Origin: Betaproteobacteria bacterium
GTDB taxonomy: Bacteria; Pseudomonadota; Gammaproteobacteria; Burkholderiales; Burkholderiaceae_F
Direction of reading: 5' to 3'
Assembly: GCA_005882215.1 (NCBI GenBank)
Contig: VBCK01000117.1
Location: 1 to 64,000, forward strand
Length of the DNA stretch: 64,000 nucleotides
Below, one piece after another: positions 38,306 through 48,065 of the stretch (position 1 is its first letter; every line of letters starts with the position of its first letter). Under the pieces are notes generated by a model that saw only the letters and a list, made by a program, of their open reading frames with translations, was not told where the DNA came from and made no database searches. The position numbers were made by a program, and so were the translations under genes.

Positions 38306-39622
38306 ATGACCACGAATCGCGACCTCGTTGCCCGCACGCTGCGCTCGGTCTGGCACCCGTGCACGCAGATGAAGCTGCACGAGCGGATGCCGATGGTGGC
38401 TGTATCGCATGGCGATGGAGCGTGGCTATACGACTTCGAGGATCGCCGCTACCTGGACGCGATCAGCTCCTGGTGGGTCAACCTGTTCGGCCACGCGAAT
38501 CCCCGCATCAACGCGGCGATCGTCGCTCAACTCGGACGGCTCGAACATGTGATCCTGGCCGGCTTCACGCACGAGCCGGCGGTGGTGCTTTCCGAACGCC
38601 TGTCGGCCTTGACCGGTGGGCGGCTCGGACACTGCTTCTTCGCCTCCGACGGCTCCTCGGCCGTCGAGATCGCGCTCAAAATGAGTCACCATTTCTGGCG
38701 CAATCGCGGTCGACCGGACAAGTCCCGCTTCGCCTACCTGACCGGTGCCTACCACGGCGAAACCACCGGCGCGCTGTCGGTCGGCGATGTCGCGCTGTTT
38801 CGCGACGCCTACGCGCCGCTGCTTCGGGCCGGAATCGCGGTGCCCAGCCCGGACTGGCGCCATGCCGAATCGGGAGAATCGGCTCCGCAGTACGCGAGGC
38901 GCTGCGCGATCGCACTCGAGCAGACGCTGCGCGAGTGGCACCGCGAAATCGCCGCGCTGATCGTCGAGCCGCTCGTGCAGTGCGCCAGCGGGATGGGCAT
39001 GTACGACCCCGAGTACCTGCGCCTTGCGCGCGCGATCTGCGACAAGTACAACGTGCATCTGATCGCCGACGAGATCGCAGTCGGCTGCGGCCGCACCGGA
39101 ACCTTCCTGGCCTGCGAGCAGGCCGGCATCCTGCCCGACCTGTTGTGCCTGTCGAAAGGCATCAGCGCCGGCTATCTGCCGCTGTCCGTGGTGCTGTCGA
39201 CGCACGCGATCTACGAGGCGTTTTACGACGACGAAGTCTCGCGCGGCTTCCTGCACTCGCACTCGTACAGCGGCAATCCGCTCGCCTGTGCGGCGGCGCT
39301 CGCCACCTTGTCGATCTTCGAGGAAGATTCGGTGATCGAAAGCAACCGGCAGCGCGCCGCGCGGATCGACGAGCTGGCGCGTCCGATCGCCGCGCACCCG
39401 CGTGTTCGCAATTTCCGGCGCAGCGGGATGATCTGGGCTTTCGAGGTCGACGGCGCGCAGCCGCTGTTTGCGCGCCGCTTCTCCGCTGCCGCGCTCGAGC
39501 GCGAGCTGCTGCTGCGCCCGATCGGCGAGACGGTCTACTTCATGCCGCCGTACGTGATCGACGATGAGCAGGCGGCGCTGTTGACCGGCCGCACGGTCGA
39601 ACTTCTCGATCGGGTACCGTGA
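38306..39622 (+). CDS. bioA: adenosylmethionine-8-amino-7-oxononanoate aminotransferase
   Basis: A 438-residue PLP enzyme of biotin synthesis that uses S-adenosylmethionine as amino donor to make 7,8-diaminopelargonate. Motifs: DGAWLYDFEDRRYLDAISSWWVNLFGH, DGSSAVEIALKM, GAYHGETTGALS, ADEIAVGCGRTG, and the PLP lysine in LSKGISAGYLPLS. It starts 48 bp after the toxin remnant and its stop overlaps bioD. Confidence 0.95.
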   Translation: MTTNRDLVARTLRSVWHPCTQMKLHERMPMVAVSHGDGAWLYDFEDRRYLDAISSWWVNLFGHANPRINAAIVAQLGRLEHVILAGFTHEPAVVLSERLSALTGGRLGHCFFASDGSSAVEIALKMSHHFWRNRGRPDKSRFAYLTGAYHGETTGALSVGDVALFRDAYAPLLRAGIAVPSPDWRHAESGESAPQYARRCAIALEQTLREWHREIAALIVEPLVQCASGMGMYDPEYLRLARAICDKYNVHLIADEIAVGCGRTGTFLACEQAGILPDLLCLSKGISAGYLPLSVVLSTHAIYEAFYDDEVSRGFLHSHSYSGNPLACAAALATLSIFEEDSVIESNRQRAARIDELARPIAAHPRVRNFRRSGMIWAFEVDGAQPLFARRFSAAALERELLLRPIGETVYFMPPYVIDDEQAALLTGRTVELLDRVP

Positions 39623-40308
39623 TGGCCATACGGGGTACCGGCGCAAGCGTTTTCGTGACCGGAACCGACACCGGCGTGGGCAAGACGCTGGTCAGCTGCG
39701 CGATGCTGCACCGGCTGCGAGCGTGCGGTTTACGCGCGCTCGGCATGAAGCCGGTGGCGGCCGGCGTGGAGGCGACGCCGGAGGGACCCGTCAATCCGGA
39801 CGTGGTCGCGCTGCGCGCGGCAAGCTCGTGGCCGGCGCCGCTGAGCCAGGTGAATCCCTACTGTTTCGAGCCGCCGGTTGCGCCCCACCTTGCGGCGATG
39901 GCCGCCGGCGTGCGCATCGAGATCGCGCCAATCCTGCAGGCGTTCCAGGCTCTGGCCGGCACCGCCGATGCGATCGTGGTCGAGGGCGTGGGCGGATTCC
40001 TGGTGCCGCTGAACGAGCGCGAAGACGCGGCCGATATGGCGCTCGCTCTGGCGCTTCCGGTCGTGCTGGTGGTCGGGATGCGCCTCGGGTGCCTGAATCA
40101 TGCGCTGCTGACGCAGCAGGCCATCTTGGCCCGCTCGCTGACGCTGGCCGGCTGGATCGCCAACTCGATCGATCCGCAGATGGCGCGCTTCGACGAGAAC
40201 CTGCAAGCGCTGCGGGAGCGGATCGCCGCGCCGCTGCTGGGCGTGATCCGGTACCGCCCGATGCCTGATCCGGCTTCGATCGAGCTGCGCCTGCCTCACG
40301 ACTTTTGA
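39622..40308 (+). CDS. bioD: dethiobiotin synthetase
   Basis: A 228-residue ATP-dependent carboxylase that closes the ureido ring of dethiobiotin. P-loop GTDTGVGKTLVSC, then KPVAAGVE and VEGVGGFLVPL. The ATG at 39622 overlaps the last base of bioA; an in-frame GTG at 39619 adds one residue. The 3' end overlaps the convergent LysR gene by 13 bp. Confidence 0.94.
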   Translation: MAIRGTGASVFVTGTDTGVGKTLVSCAMLHRLRACGLRALGMKPVAAGVEATPEGPVNPDVVALRAASSWPAPLSQVNPYCFEPPVAPHLAAMAAGVRIEIAPILQAFQALAGTADAIVVEGVGGFLVPLNEREDAADMALALALPVVLVVGMRLGCLNHALLTQQAILARSLTLAGWIANSIDPQMARFDENLQALRERIAAPLLGVIRYRPMPDPASIELRLPHDF

Positions 40309-41225
40309 TTGCGCGAGTCGCGCTTTGTCCTCAAGGCTGCCACGACGAAATCAATGAAAGCGCGCACCTTCGCTGCAGGCAAGTGACGCGACGGATAAAG
40401 GGCATAAAGCGGGAACCGCTCGTCGGGCCAGTCCGGGAAAAGATCGATCAGCCGGCCGTCGTCAAGCAGCTCTTGTATCCCCAGGGCCTTGATCTGTGCC
40501 ACGCCAAGGCCCGAAAGACAGGTGCCGAGGATCGTGCCGACTTCGGTCACGAGGAGTCGCCCCGAGGTCGGCACTTGGATCAGCTTTCGCCCGCGTTGAA
40601 ATTCCCAGGGGAAGGCTTGCCCGGTTACCGGGTTGCGCACCTGGATGCAAGCGTGGTTCGACAGTTCCGCCGGTCTGGTCGGCCGCCCGTGCCGTTTCAG
40701 GTAGCCAGGAGTCGCCACGGTGACGATGCGGGTGTCGATCAGCTTGCGCGCGACCAGCGACGACGACGGCGGCTCGCCGAAGCGAACAGCAATGTCGAAA
40801 CCCTCGCCGACCAGGTCACCGAGCTGGTCGCGCGCGATCAGCTCGAGCGACAGCTCCGGGTAAAGCGCCAGGAACCGAGGGATATGAGGCGACAGCAACA
40901 GGCGGGACGTGAAGGCGTCCGTGTTGACGCGCAGACGGCCCCGCACGGAGATGGATGAACCCGTTGCCCGAGTCACGGCGTCCTCGATTCCCAGCACCAA
41001 CGGATTGACGTTGGCGTAAAGAAGCCGACCTTCGTCCGTAAGGTTCAGGGAGCGCGTTGTTCGGTCGAGCAGCCGCACCCCGATGCGGGCTTCAAGCCGC
41101 GCGATCGCGCGACTGACTCCGGAAGGGGTCATGCCGAGGGCCTGAGCCGCTCTGGCGAAGCTGCCGCCTTCGATGACAGCAGCCAGCACGCCCACATTGG
41201 AGAGCAGCCGTCCGTCGAGAGTCAT
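40296..41225 (-). CDS. LysR-family transcriptional regulator
   Basis: A 309-residue regulator. The N-terminal winged helix-turn-helix is in GSFARAAQALGMTPSGVSRAIARLEARIGVRLLDRTTRSLNLTDEG; the effector-binding domain fills about 90-300. It most resembles the CrgA-like LysR group found next to SDR or NmrA genes. It is divergent from the NmrA-like gene at 41345 and very likely controls it, with an operator candidate at 41232-41254. Confidence 0.9.
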   Translation of the reverse strand: MTLDGRLLSNVGVLAAVIEGGSFARAAQALGMTPSGVSRAIARLEARIGVRLLDRTTRSLNLTDEGRLLYANVNPLVLGIEDAVTRATGSSISVRGRLRVNTDAFTSRLLLSPHIPRFLALYPELSLELIARDQLGDLVGEGFDIAVRFGEPPSSSLVARKLIDTRIVTVATPGYLKRHGRPTRPAELSNHACIQVRNPVTGQAFPWEFQRGRKLIQVPTSGRLLVTEVGTILGTCLSGLGVAQIKALGIQELLDDGRLIDLFPDWPDERFPLYALYPSRHLPAAKVRAFIDFVVAALRTKRDSRNQKS

Positions 41226-41231
41226 TCGGGG

Positions 41232-41254
41232 ATTCGTGATTGGCTGTCACGAAT
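41232..41254. promoter_or_regulatory. inverted repeat, probable LysR operator
   Basis: ATTCGTGA and TCACGAAT form a perfect 8-bp inverted repeat with a 7-bp spacer, fitting the T-N11-A pattern of LysR sites. It lies 7 bp upstream of the LysR start in the divergent promoter region. Confidence 0.6.
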
Positions 41255-41344
41255 GATATGCCATGCAGTACCTTTACTCAATGAGGCCAGCTTCCTACCA
41301 TTCGTTCCACATCGTCTTCGGCCTCGTCAAAAGGAAAACGTCTG

Positions 41345-42199
41345 ATGTATGCAATCACCGGTATCACGGGCAAGGTGGGCGGCGTCGCCGCGCGCACCTT
41401 GCTGGCTGCAGGTCAACGCATCCGCGCTGTCGTCCGCAATGCGGACAAGGGCGGGCTCTGGTCCGGCCTCGGCTGCCAGGTCGCGATCGCCCAAATGGAG
41501 GACGCTGCGGCGCTGACCCGCGCGTTCACTGACGTCACGGGCGTATTCATCCTGCCTCCCTCGAACTTCGACCCGGAGCCCGGATTTCCAGAGGCCAAGG
41601 CCGTCATCTCGGCAGTGCGTCAAGCCCTCGATGCGACCCGTCCAGCCAGAGTGGTTTGCCTCTCGACCATCGGCGCGCAGGCGCTGCAGTCGAACCTGTT
41701 GAGCCAACGTACGCTGATGGAACAGGCTCTGTCGAAGCTGCCGATGCCTGTCACCTTCCTCCGTCCGGCCTGGTTCATGGAAAATCTGAGCTGGGACATT
41801 GACCAGGCTCGGGAACAGGGCGTTGTCTCCTGCTTCCTGCAACCCCTCGACAAGGCGATACCCATGGTGGCCACCGCCGATGTCGGCCGCGTCGCAGCCG
41901 AACTGCTGCTGCAAGACAGTGGGAAACGAGTCGTCGAACTCGAGGGTCCGGATTGGGTGACCCAGAACGAGATCGCATCGGAACTGGCGAAGGCGCTGCA
42001 TCGTCCGGTTCGAGCGCAAGCGGTCCCCCGTGAGAACTGGGGCATGATCTTTCGAGCTCAGGGCATGCGCGATCCGATTCCACGTATCCAGATGCTGGAC
42101 GGATTCAACGAGGGTTGGATCAAGTTCGAGGGCAACGGTGCGACCTTGGTCAAGGGCAACACGAGCCTCGCGGAGGTCGTACGGAAGCTCGTGGGTTGA
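41345..42199 (+). CDS. NmrA-like NAD(P)-binding protein
   Basis: A 284-residue atypical short-chain dehydrogenase-fold protein. The N-terminal dinucleotide motif reads ITGITGKVGGVAARTLL, followed by RAVVRNADKG. Family members act as quinone reductases or redox sensors (QorB, NmrA); the catalytic Tyr-Lys pair of classical SDRs is not clear. The divergent LysR regulator suggests induction by a small molecule. Confidence 0.83.
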   Translation: MYAITGITGKVGGVAARTLLAAGQRIRAVVRNADKGGLWSGLGCQVAIAQMEDAAALTRAFTDVTGVFILPPSNFDPEPGFPEAKAVISAVRQALDATRPARVVCLSTIGAQALQSNLLSQRTLMEQALSKLPMPVTFLRPAWFMENLSWDIDQAREQGVVSCFLQPLDKAIPMVATADVGRVAAELLLQDSGKRVVELEGPDWVTQNEIASELAKALHRPVRAQAVPRENWGMIFRAQGMRDPIPRIQMLDGFNEGWIKFEGNGATLVKGNTSLAEVVRKLVG

Positions 42200-42288
42200 G
42201 CCGTCGGCCGGGTTCCGCGCCGACTCGATCGTCGAGACCGGACGCGGCCCCGCTGTTCTGATGCTTTTCGACGGGAGACAAGGCTTAT

Positions 42289-42741
42289 TCAGCCCACGTC
42301 ATCGCTGTCCCTGAGCGTGAAGGCTCCTGCCTTCAGGAGGGCGACGATCTGCTTTGCATCCTTTTCATATTGCGACGCCACCAGCAATCTTGCCCCGCCG
42401 GCTGCATTCGAGAATGGCGGGCCCATGCGATTCGAATTCGCATTGACGATGAAAGAGGGAATACCTTCACCGCTCAGTCGGGCGCCCAGCAGTTCCAGTT
42501 CCACATTCACCTGTGAGCGCGCCACTTCAACCAGCTCGGAGGGTTCCCCTTCGGTGACAGCCAGGTTATCGGCAACCTTGGCCACGTAAGGCGGCGGTTG
42601 GATGCCCCGCAGCGAAAATTCCTTGCGGGCCACTTCCACGGCGAGGTCGGTCAGATAGCCGCCGGACCACCGCTCCATCAGCTCCTGGGCGCTCATTTCG
42701 CCGAACGAATCGGACAGGTCGTCCCGGGAAACATCTTCCAT
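42289..42741 (-). CDS. DUF2007-domain protein
   Basis: A 150-residue cytoplasmic protein. The C-terminal half (about 70-140, LVEVARSQVNVELELLGARL through ASQYEKDAKQIVALLKAG) matches the DUF2007 'putative signal transducing protein' fold, a PII-like small domain. The acidic N-terminal half is not recognised. It lies 26 bp downstream of bioB on the same strand and may be cotranscribed. Function unknown. Confidence 0.75.
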   Translation of the reverse strand: MEDVSRDDLSDSFGEMSAQELMERWSGGYLTDLAVEVARKEFSLRGIQPPPYVAKVADNLAVTEGEPSELVEVARSQVNVELELLGARLSGEGIPSFIVNANSNRMGPPFSNAAGGARLLVASQYEKDAKQIVALLKAGAFTLRDSDDVG

Positions 42742-42767
42742 TTCGAGCTCCCTCTGTTCCGCAACAC

Positions 42768-43760
42768 TCAGCGCGCGGCCCGGTCCGGCTCAGTGTGCGG
42801 CTCGGTCGGATGCAGTCCCAGCCGTTCGAATAGCGCCCGATCCGAATCGGTGCTCGGATTTCCAGTGGTCAGCAACCGGTCGCCGTAGAAGATCGAATTG
42901 GCCCCGGCCAGGAAGCAGAGCGCCTGCACCGGCTCGGGCATGGTCGCGCGTCCCGCGGACAGGCGAACGACACTGGTCGGCAGGGCAATGCGCGCCACCG
43001 CGATCGTGCGAACGAACTCGAGCGGATCCAGCCGCTCGACATCCGCCAGCGGCGTGCCGGCGATCGGCACCAGCATGTTGACCGGCACCGATTCGGGTGG
43101 CGGATCCAGTGCGGCCAGCTCGGCGATCAGCGCAGCGCGCTGCAGGCGGTTTTCGCCCATGCCGATGATTCCGCCGCAGCACACCTTGATGCCGGCCTTG
43201 CGCACGCGTTGCAGCGTATCCAGCCGGTCCTGGTACCCGTGCGTGGTGACGATCGAGCCGTAGAAATCCGGCGCCGTGTCCAGGTTGTGATTGTAATAAT
43301 CCAGGCCCGCTTCTTTCAGCTGCTCGGCCTGCCCAGGTCGCAGCATGCCCAGAGTCACGCAGGTCTCCATCCCGAGCTCGCGCACGCCTTTGACCAGCTC
43401 GACCACGTCGGCCAGCTCTTTCGAGTTGGGACCGCGCCAGGCCGCGCCCATGCAAAAGCGCGTCGCGCCGGCCTGCTGGGCCTTGCTGGCGGCCTGCAGC
43501 ACGCGCTCGCGCGACATCAGCGCTTCACGGGCGACGCCGGTGCTGTGGTGCGCGGACTGGGAACAGTAGCCGCAATTTTCGGGGCAGCCGCCGGTTTTGA
43601 TCGATAGCAGCGTGCTGATCTGCACCGCGTTCGGGTCGAAATGCCGCCGATGCACCGACTGCGCCCGGTACAACAGGTCGTTGAACGGCTGCTCGAACAG
43701 CGCAGCGACCTGTTCGACGCTCCAGCGCTCAGATTCGTTCGAAACGGCGGGATAGTTCAT
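42768..43760 (-). CDS. bioB: biotin synthase
   Basis: A 330-residue radical SAM enzyme that inserts sulfur into dethiobiotin. The 4Fe-4S motif is CPENCGYC in [30 protein letters not shown] and the arginine-bearing SAGRATMPE region complete the family. The frame is open upstream to 43991, but the ATG at 43760 gives the usual N-terminus. It is separated from bioA-bioD by about 2.5 kb and on the other strand. bioF is not in the window. Confidence 0.95.
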   Translation of the reverse strand: MNYPAVSNESERWSVEQVAALFEQPFNDLLYRAQSVHRRHFDPNAVQISTLLSIKTGGCPENCGYCSQSAHHSTGVAREALMSRERVLQAASKAQQAGATRFCMGAAWRGPNSKELADVVELVKGVRELGMETCVTLGMLRPGQAEQLKEAGLDYYNHNLDTAPDFYGSIVTTHGYQDRLDTLQRVRKAGIKVCCGGIIGMGENRLQRAALIAELAALDPPPESVPVNMLVPIAGTPLADVERLDPLEFVRTIAVARIALPTSVVRLSAGRATMPEPVQALCFLAGANSIFYGDRLLTTGNPSTDSDRALFERLGLHPTEPHTEPDRAAR

Positions 43761-43892
43761 CGCGAGTGCCCGGCCTGCGCGGCGAGGACGACGGGGCCGA
43801 CGCCGGTTTGCTGCGCAGCATACTGCATTCGGGGACCATAGACTGCAATAATCGCGCCGATCGCTCGGGTGAATCCCGGAGCCGGACGAACC

Positions 43893-46337
43893 ATGCGCGT
43901 CGTACGCTGGTTGTTGGCCACCATGTCGATCGTGCTGATCGCGATGGTCGGCCTTTGGTTCTGGTACCGGCAGGCGAGCCTGCCGGAGCACGAAGGAACG
44001 CTGCCAGTCACCTGGCTACCGCGCCCGGTGCAAATCATCCGCGACGAGGCCGGCGTGCCGACCATCTCTGCCCAGACCGAGTCCGACGCGCTGTTCGCGC
44101 TCGGCTACGTGCACGCCCAGGACCGGCTGTGGCAGATCGAATTCAACCGCCGGATCGGGCAGGGTCGGATTGCCGAGATCGTCGGGCCGGCCGGGGTCGA
44201 CACCGACCGCTTTCTGCGCACCCTGGGCGTGTACCGGCAGGCGCAGGCGATGGCTCGCGATCTCGATCCGGAGACGCGAACGCTGGTGGAAGCGTACTGC
44301 GCCGGCATCAACGCCTATCTGGACGGGCACCACGACCTTCCGCCGGCCGAGTTCCTGCTGCTGCGTGCGCCGTCGCCCGAGCACTGGGTGCCCGCCGACG
44401 TGGCGGCATGGACGCTGATGATGGCATGGGACCTGTCGGCCGAGTCGATGCGTAGCGAGCTGACGCGGCTGCGGCTTGCGGAGCGCTTCAGCAAGGCCGA
44501 GATCGACGACTTTCTGCCGGTATGGGACCCGTCTGCTCCGCCCACCGCCGACTACGTCGACTTGTATCGCCGCCTGGGTTTGCCCGGGCATGCGTTGACG
44601 GATCAAGCGGGCCAACTGGCGCAGCGGTTGCCCGATTTCGGTTTTGCCGCAGCACAGGCCGAGGGTTCGAACAGCTGGGTGGTCGGCGGATCGCGAACCG
44701 TCAGCGGCCGCCCGCTGCTGGCCAACGATCCGCACCTGGCGCTGTCGACGCCGTCCGTGTGGTACTTCGCCCGACTGAAGGCGCCCGGCCTGGATGTTTT
44801 CGGCGCCACGCTGCCGGGCGTGCCGTTCGTCGTGCTCGGGCGCAACGCGCATGTCGCCTGGGGATTCACGACGACCTATGCCGATACGCTTGATCTGTAC
44901 CTGGAGCGGATCGACCCGGACCACCGTGACCTGTACCGGACGCCGGGCGGCTACGCGCCGTTCGAGACGCGCGTGGAGACGATCCGGGTGCGCGGCGCCG
45001 ATCCGGTGTCGCTGACGGTGCGCAGCACACGCCACGGCCCCGTGATATCGGGCGCCCTTGGGTCGGCCGACGCGGCGCTGCCGGCCGGGCCGGACCCGCG
45101 CTACGTGCTGGCGCTGCGCTGGGCCTCTCTGGAGCCGGGAGCCGGTGCGCTGCGCGCGTTCCGGGCGATGAATCACGCGGCCGACGCCGGACAATTCGAA
45201 CGCGCGCTGCGCGGCGTGACGGTGGTCGTGCAGAACGTCGTGTTCGCGGGCGACGACGGTCACATTGGATTGCGGGTCGTCGGGCGGGTGCCGGTGCGTC
45301 GTGCCGACAACGACCTGCATGGGCTGGTGCCTTCGCCGGGCTGGGACGCGCGCTACGACTGGCAGGGCTGGATGGACCCGGACGATCTGCCGCACAGCCT
45401 GGACCCGCCGCAAGCGATCATCGTCACAGCGAACCAGAAGATCACGCCGCCCGGCTACCCGGGATACATCACGATGGAGTGGCGGGCGCCGTATCGCGCG
45501 CGCCGGATCGAGCAGCTGTTGCGGGAAGCGCCGCGGCACGACCTGGCGTCGTTCGAGCGGATCCAGGCCGACGTAACGTCGCTGGCGGCGCGCGAGATGA
45601 TGATGGCGCTGGCGGGGACTCAGCCGGCTACGGCAGTCGGACGCGCCGCGCTGCAGCGCTTGCGCGCCTGGGACGGTGCAATGCGGGCCGACGCACCGGA
45701 GCCGCTGATTTATCAGACCTGGATGCGCCGGCTGAAGGAGCTTATCTTCAACGACGATCTGGGTCCGCTGGCACACGACCTGGTCGAACCGGAGCCGCTC
45801 ACCGCAGCCATGCTGGGCGTGCTGACGGGCCGGGCCCGCGCGCGCAACTGGTGCGACGACGCCGCCGCGCCCGAGCGGCACGTCGACTGCGCGACCCTGG
45901 CCGCCCAGGCGCTCGATCAGGCTGCCGGCGAGCTGGCGCGCGAACCGCGCGATCTGGCGCGGCTGCGCTGGGGCCGCTCGCACCGGGCCGTATTCGAGCA
46001 TCGGCCCTTCTCGAGCGTCCCGCTGCTGCGCCGCTGGTTCGAACAGCGGGTGCGCGACCCGGGCGACGGCGACACGATCAACGTCGGGGTGCTGCGCCTC
46101 AGGGGCGAGCGGCCGTTCGAAGCGCGGGCGGCTCCCAGCTTGCGGGCGATCTACGACCTGTCCAACGGCTCCTCGGGCGTGTGGATGTACGGTCCCGGCC
46201 AGTCGGGCAACCCGTTTTCTCCCCAGTTCGGGGATTTGCTCGAGGCGTGGAGCAAAGTGCGATATCGTCCGATCGGTCCGCCAGCCGGCGCGGCGCTCAC
46301 CCTGACTCTCAAACCGGCACCTTCGGGTCACAAATGA
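43893..46337 (+). CDS. S45-family penicillin amidase/acylase
   Basis: An 814-residue Ntn hydrolase made as a precursor and self-cleaved. An N-terminal membrane helix or signal (about 1-25) is followed by the alpha chain; the nucleophile that starts the beta chain is S259 in [10 protein letters not shown]. Further motifs: [42 protein letters not shown], and the Asn in ITANQ-type VTANQKI. It should act in the periplasm on N-acyl substrates such as beta-lactams or acyl-homoserine lactones; the substrate is open. The stop overlaps the start of the DUF2252 gene (ATGA). Confidence 0.88.
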   Translation: MRVVRWLLATMSIVLIAMVGLWFWYRQASLPEHEGTLPVTWLPRPVQIIRDEAGVPTISAQTESDALFALGYVHAQDRLWQIEFNRRIGQGRIAEIVGPAGVDTDRFLRTLGVYRQAQAMARDLDPETRTLVEAYCAGINAYLDGHHDLPPAEFLLLRAPSPEHWVPADVAAWTLMMAWDLSAESMRSELTRLRLAERFSKAEIDDFLPVWDPSAPPTADYVDLYRRLGLPGHALTDQAGQLAQRLPDFGFAAAQAEGSNSWVVGGSRTVSGRPLLANDPHLALSTPSVWYFARLKAPGLDVFGATLPGVPFVVLGRNAHVAWGFTTTYADTLDLYLERIDPDHRDLYRTPGGYAPFETRVETIRVRGADPVSLTVRSTRHGPVISGALGSADAALPAGPDPRYVLALRWASLEPGAGALRAFRAMNHAADAGQFERALRGVTVVVQNVVFAGDDGHIGLRVVGRVPVRRADNDLHGLVPSPGWDARYDWQGWMDPDDLPHSLDPPQAIIVTANQKITPPGYPGYITMEWRAPYRARRIEQLLREAPRHDLASFERIQADVTSLAAREMMMALAGTQPATAVGRAALQRLRAWDGAMRADAPEPLIYQTWMRRLKELIFNDDLGPLAHDLVEPEPLTAAMLGVLTGRARARNWCDDAAAPERHVDCATLAAQALDQAAGELAREPRDLARLRWGRSHRAVFEHRPFSSVPLLRRWFEQRVRDPGDGDTINVGVLRLRGERPFEARAAPSLRAIYDLSNGSSGVWMYGPGQSGNPFSPQFGDLLEAWSKVRYRPIGPPAGAALTLTLKPAPSGHK

Positions 46338-47599
46338 CGCCCCGGTCAGTCGCGCGCGATCCCGTCGATGCGATCGTTGCGCTCAACCGCGGGCGCGACC
46401 CGGCCTTGCTGGCGCGGAAATTCGAGGCAATGGCGGCCGACCGTTTTGCCTTCCTGCGCGGCTCGGCCGGCCTGGCACACGCGCAACTGGACCTGGCGGC
46501 GCTGCCGCCCTCGCCCGTCGCCTGGGTCTGCGGGGACCTGCACCTGAACAACTTCGGCTGCTTTCGCGGTCTGAACCGGCTGGTCTACTTCGACCTGAAC
46601 GATTTCGATGAAGCGGCGCGCCTGCCGGTTGCGATCGACCTGCTGCGGTTGCTGGGCAGCATCCTGACCGCGGCGCCGGGAATCGGGCTGATCCGAGAGG
46701 AGGCCGAAGCCCTTGCGTCCGACGCGCTGATCCGCTATGCCGAGGCGATGGCGCGTGCCAAGGCATTCTGGCTCGAGCCCGAGACCGCGCGCGGGCCGAT
46801 CCGGTTGCTGCTCGAGCAGGTCTCGACGCGGCGCCGGCGCGACCTGCTGGAGCGCCGCACCGAGGTGCGGCGCGGCCGGCGTGTGATCGTGATCGACGGT
46901 CAACGCACGCTGCCGTTACCGCCGGACGGCGCATTGCGCGATCAACTGGCCGATGCGCTCAGGTCGCTGAGCCACCTCTACGAGAGCCCGGAATACTTCC
47001 TGCCGCGCGATTTCGCGCGGCGCGTCGCCGGGATGGGCAGTCTTGGACTTCCGCGCTACGTGGCCCTGGTGCGCGGCCGGGCCGATCCGGACCGCAACGC
47101 GCTGATCGACTTCAAACTGGCTGCGCCTTCGTCGGCGTCCGCGGCGCTGCCGGGTTTGCCGCAGGTGACCTGGGTCGACGAGGCGCAGCGCGTGGTCACG
47201 GTGCAGGACATCTGCCAGGCCGCGTGCCCGGCGTACCTGACCGCGATGTCGATCGGCGGGCGGCCGTTCATCGTGCGCGAATTGCAGCCGGTCGAGGACC
47301 GCATCGCGCTCGACCGGCTGGCGCGGCAACCGAAACGATTGGCCGACACGCTGGGCAGCGTGACCGAGGTGGCGGCCTACGCGCAATTGCGTGGCGCCGG
47401 GCGGATGGGCAGCGCGAGCCCGGATGCGATGATCGAGTTCGGCTTCGAGCTGATGTCGCACCCGCGCCCGTGGCTCGACGCCGCGTGTGAGGTCGATTCG
47501 AAAAACGCGACGGCGCATCGCGCATTCCGCGCCGCGTGGCGCCGACGCGATCCGCGCCTGATCGGCTTGTCCAAGGTCGACGCGCGATCGACCCGATGA
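46334..47599 (+). CDS. DUF2252 family protein
   Basis: A 421-residue protein of the DUF2252 family, related to aminoglycoside phosphotransferase-like kinases. The signature GDLHLNNFG with YFDLNDFDEA corresponds to the catalytic and metal-binding loops of that fold. Its reaction is unknown. The ATG at 46334 overlaps the S45 stop, so the two are coupled; an upstream open frame is a shadow of the S45 gene. Confidence 0.82.
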   Translation: MTPRSVARDPVDAIVALNRGRDPALLARKFEAMAADRFAFLRGSAGLAHAQLDLAALPPSPVAWVCGDLHLNNFGCFRGLNRLVYFDLNDFDEAARLPVAIDLLRLLGSILTAAPGIGLIREEAEALASDALIRYAEAMARAKAFWLEPETARGPIRLLLEQVSTRRRRDLLERRTEVRRGRRVIVIDGQRTLPLPPDGALRDQLADALRSLSHLYESPEYFLPRDFARRVAGMGSLGLPRYVALVRGRADPDRNALIDFKLAAPSSASAALPGLPQVTWVDEAQRVVTVQDICQAACPAYLTAMSIGGRPFIVRELQPVEDRIALDRLARQPKRLADTLGSVTEVAAYAQLRGAGRMGSASPDAMIEFGFELMSHPRPWLDAACEVDSKNATAHRAFRAAWRRRDPRLIGLSKVDARSTR

Positions 47600-47636
47600 T
47601 CGGCAGCGTCAACCGATCCATCGAGTCCGCGCCGCG

Positions 47637-48053
47637 TTATTCCTGTCTTGCAGCCATGTCACCGCTCTGCGCCGGCTCGAAACTCAGCGCCACCCCGTTG
47701 TTGCAGAAGCGCTTGCCGGTCGGTTCCGGGCCGTCGTCGAACACGTGTCCCTGATGGCCGCCGCAGCGCGAGCAATGGTATTCGGTGCGCGGCAGGATCA
47801 GGTGGAAGTCGCGCTTGGTCTGGACCGCTCCGGGCAGCGGTTCGAAGAAGCTCGGCCAGCCGGTGCCGCTGTCGAACTTCGCGTCGCTGCTGAACAGCGG
47901 CTGCCCGCAGGCGGCGCAACGGAACGTGCCCCGGCGCTTTTCCTGGTTCAGCGCACTCGTGAACGCCGGCTCGGTTCCTTCCCGGCGCAGCACCCGGTAC
48001 TGCTCGGGGGTCAGGCGTCGCTTCCATTCCGCATCGTCGTACAGGGGCTCCAT
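47637..48053 (-). CDS. msrB: peptide-methionine (R)-S-oxide reductase
   Basis: A 138-residue repair enzyme reducing methionine-R-sulfoxide. Two zinc CxxC motifs (CAAC and CSRC), FDSGTGWPSF, HCSRCGGHQGHVFDDGP and the catalytic Cys in RFCNNG are all present. Length typical for a cytoplasmic MsrB. Confidence 0.95.
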   Translation of the reverse strand: MEPLYDDAEWKRRLTPEQYRVLRREGTEPAFTSALNQEKRRGTFRCAACGQPLFSSDAKFDSGTGWPSFFEPLPGAVQTKRDFHLILPRTEYHCSRCGGHQGHVFDDGPEPTGKRFCNNGVALSFEPAQSGDMAARQE

Positions 48054-48065
48054 GCTAGCTCTCCC

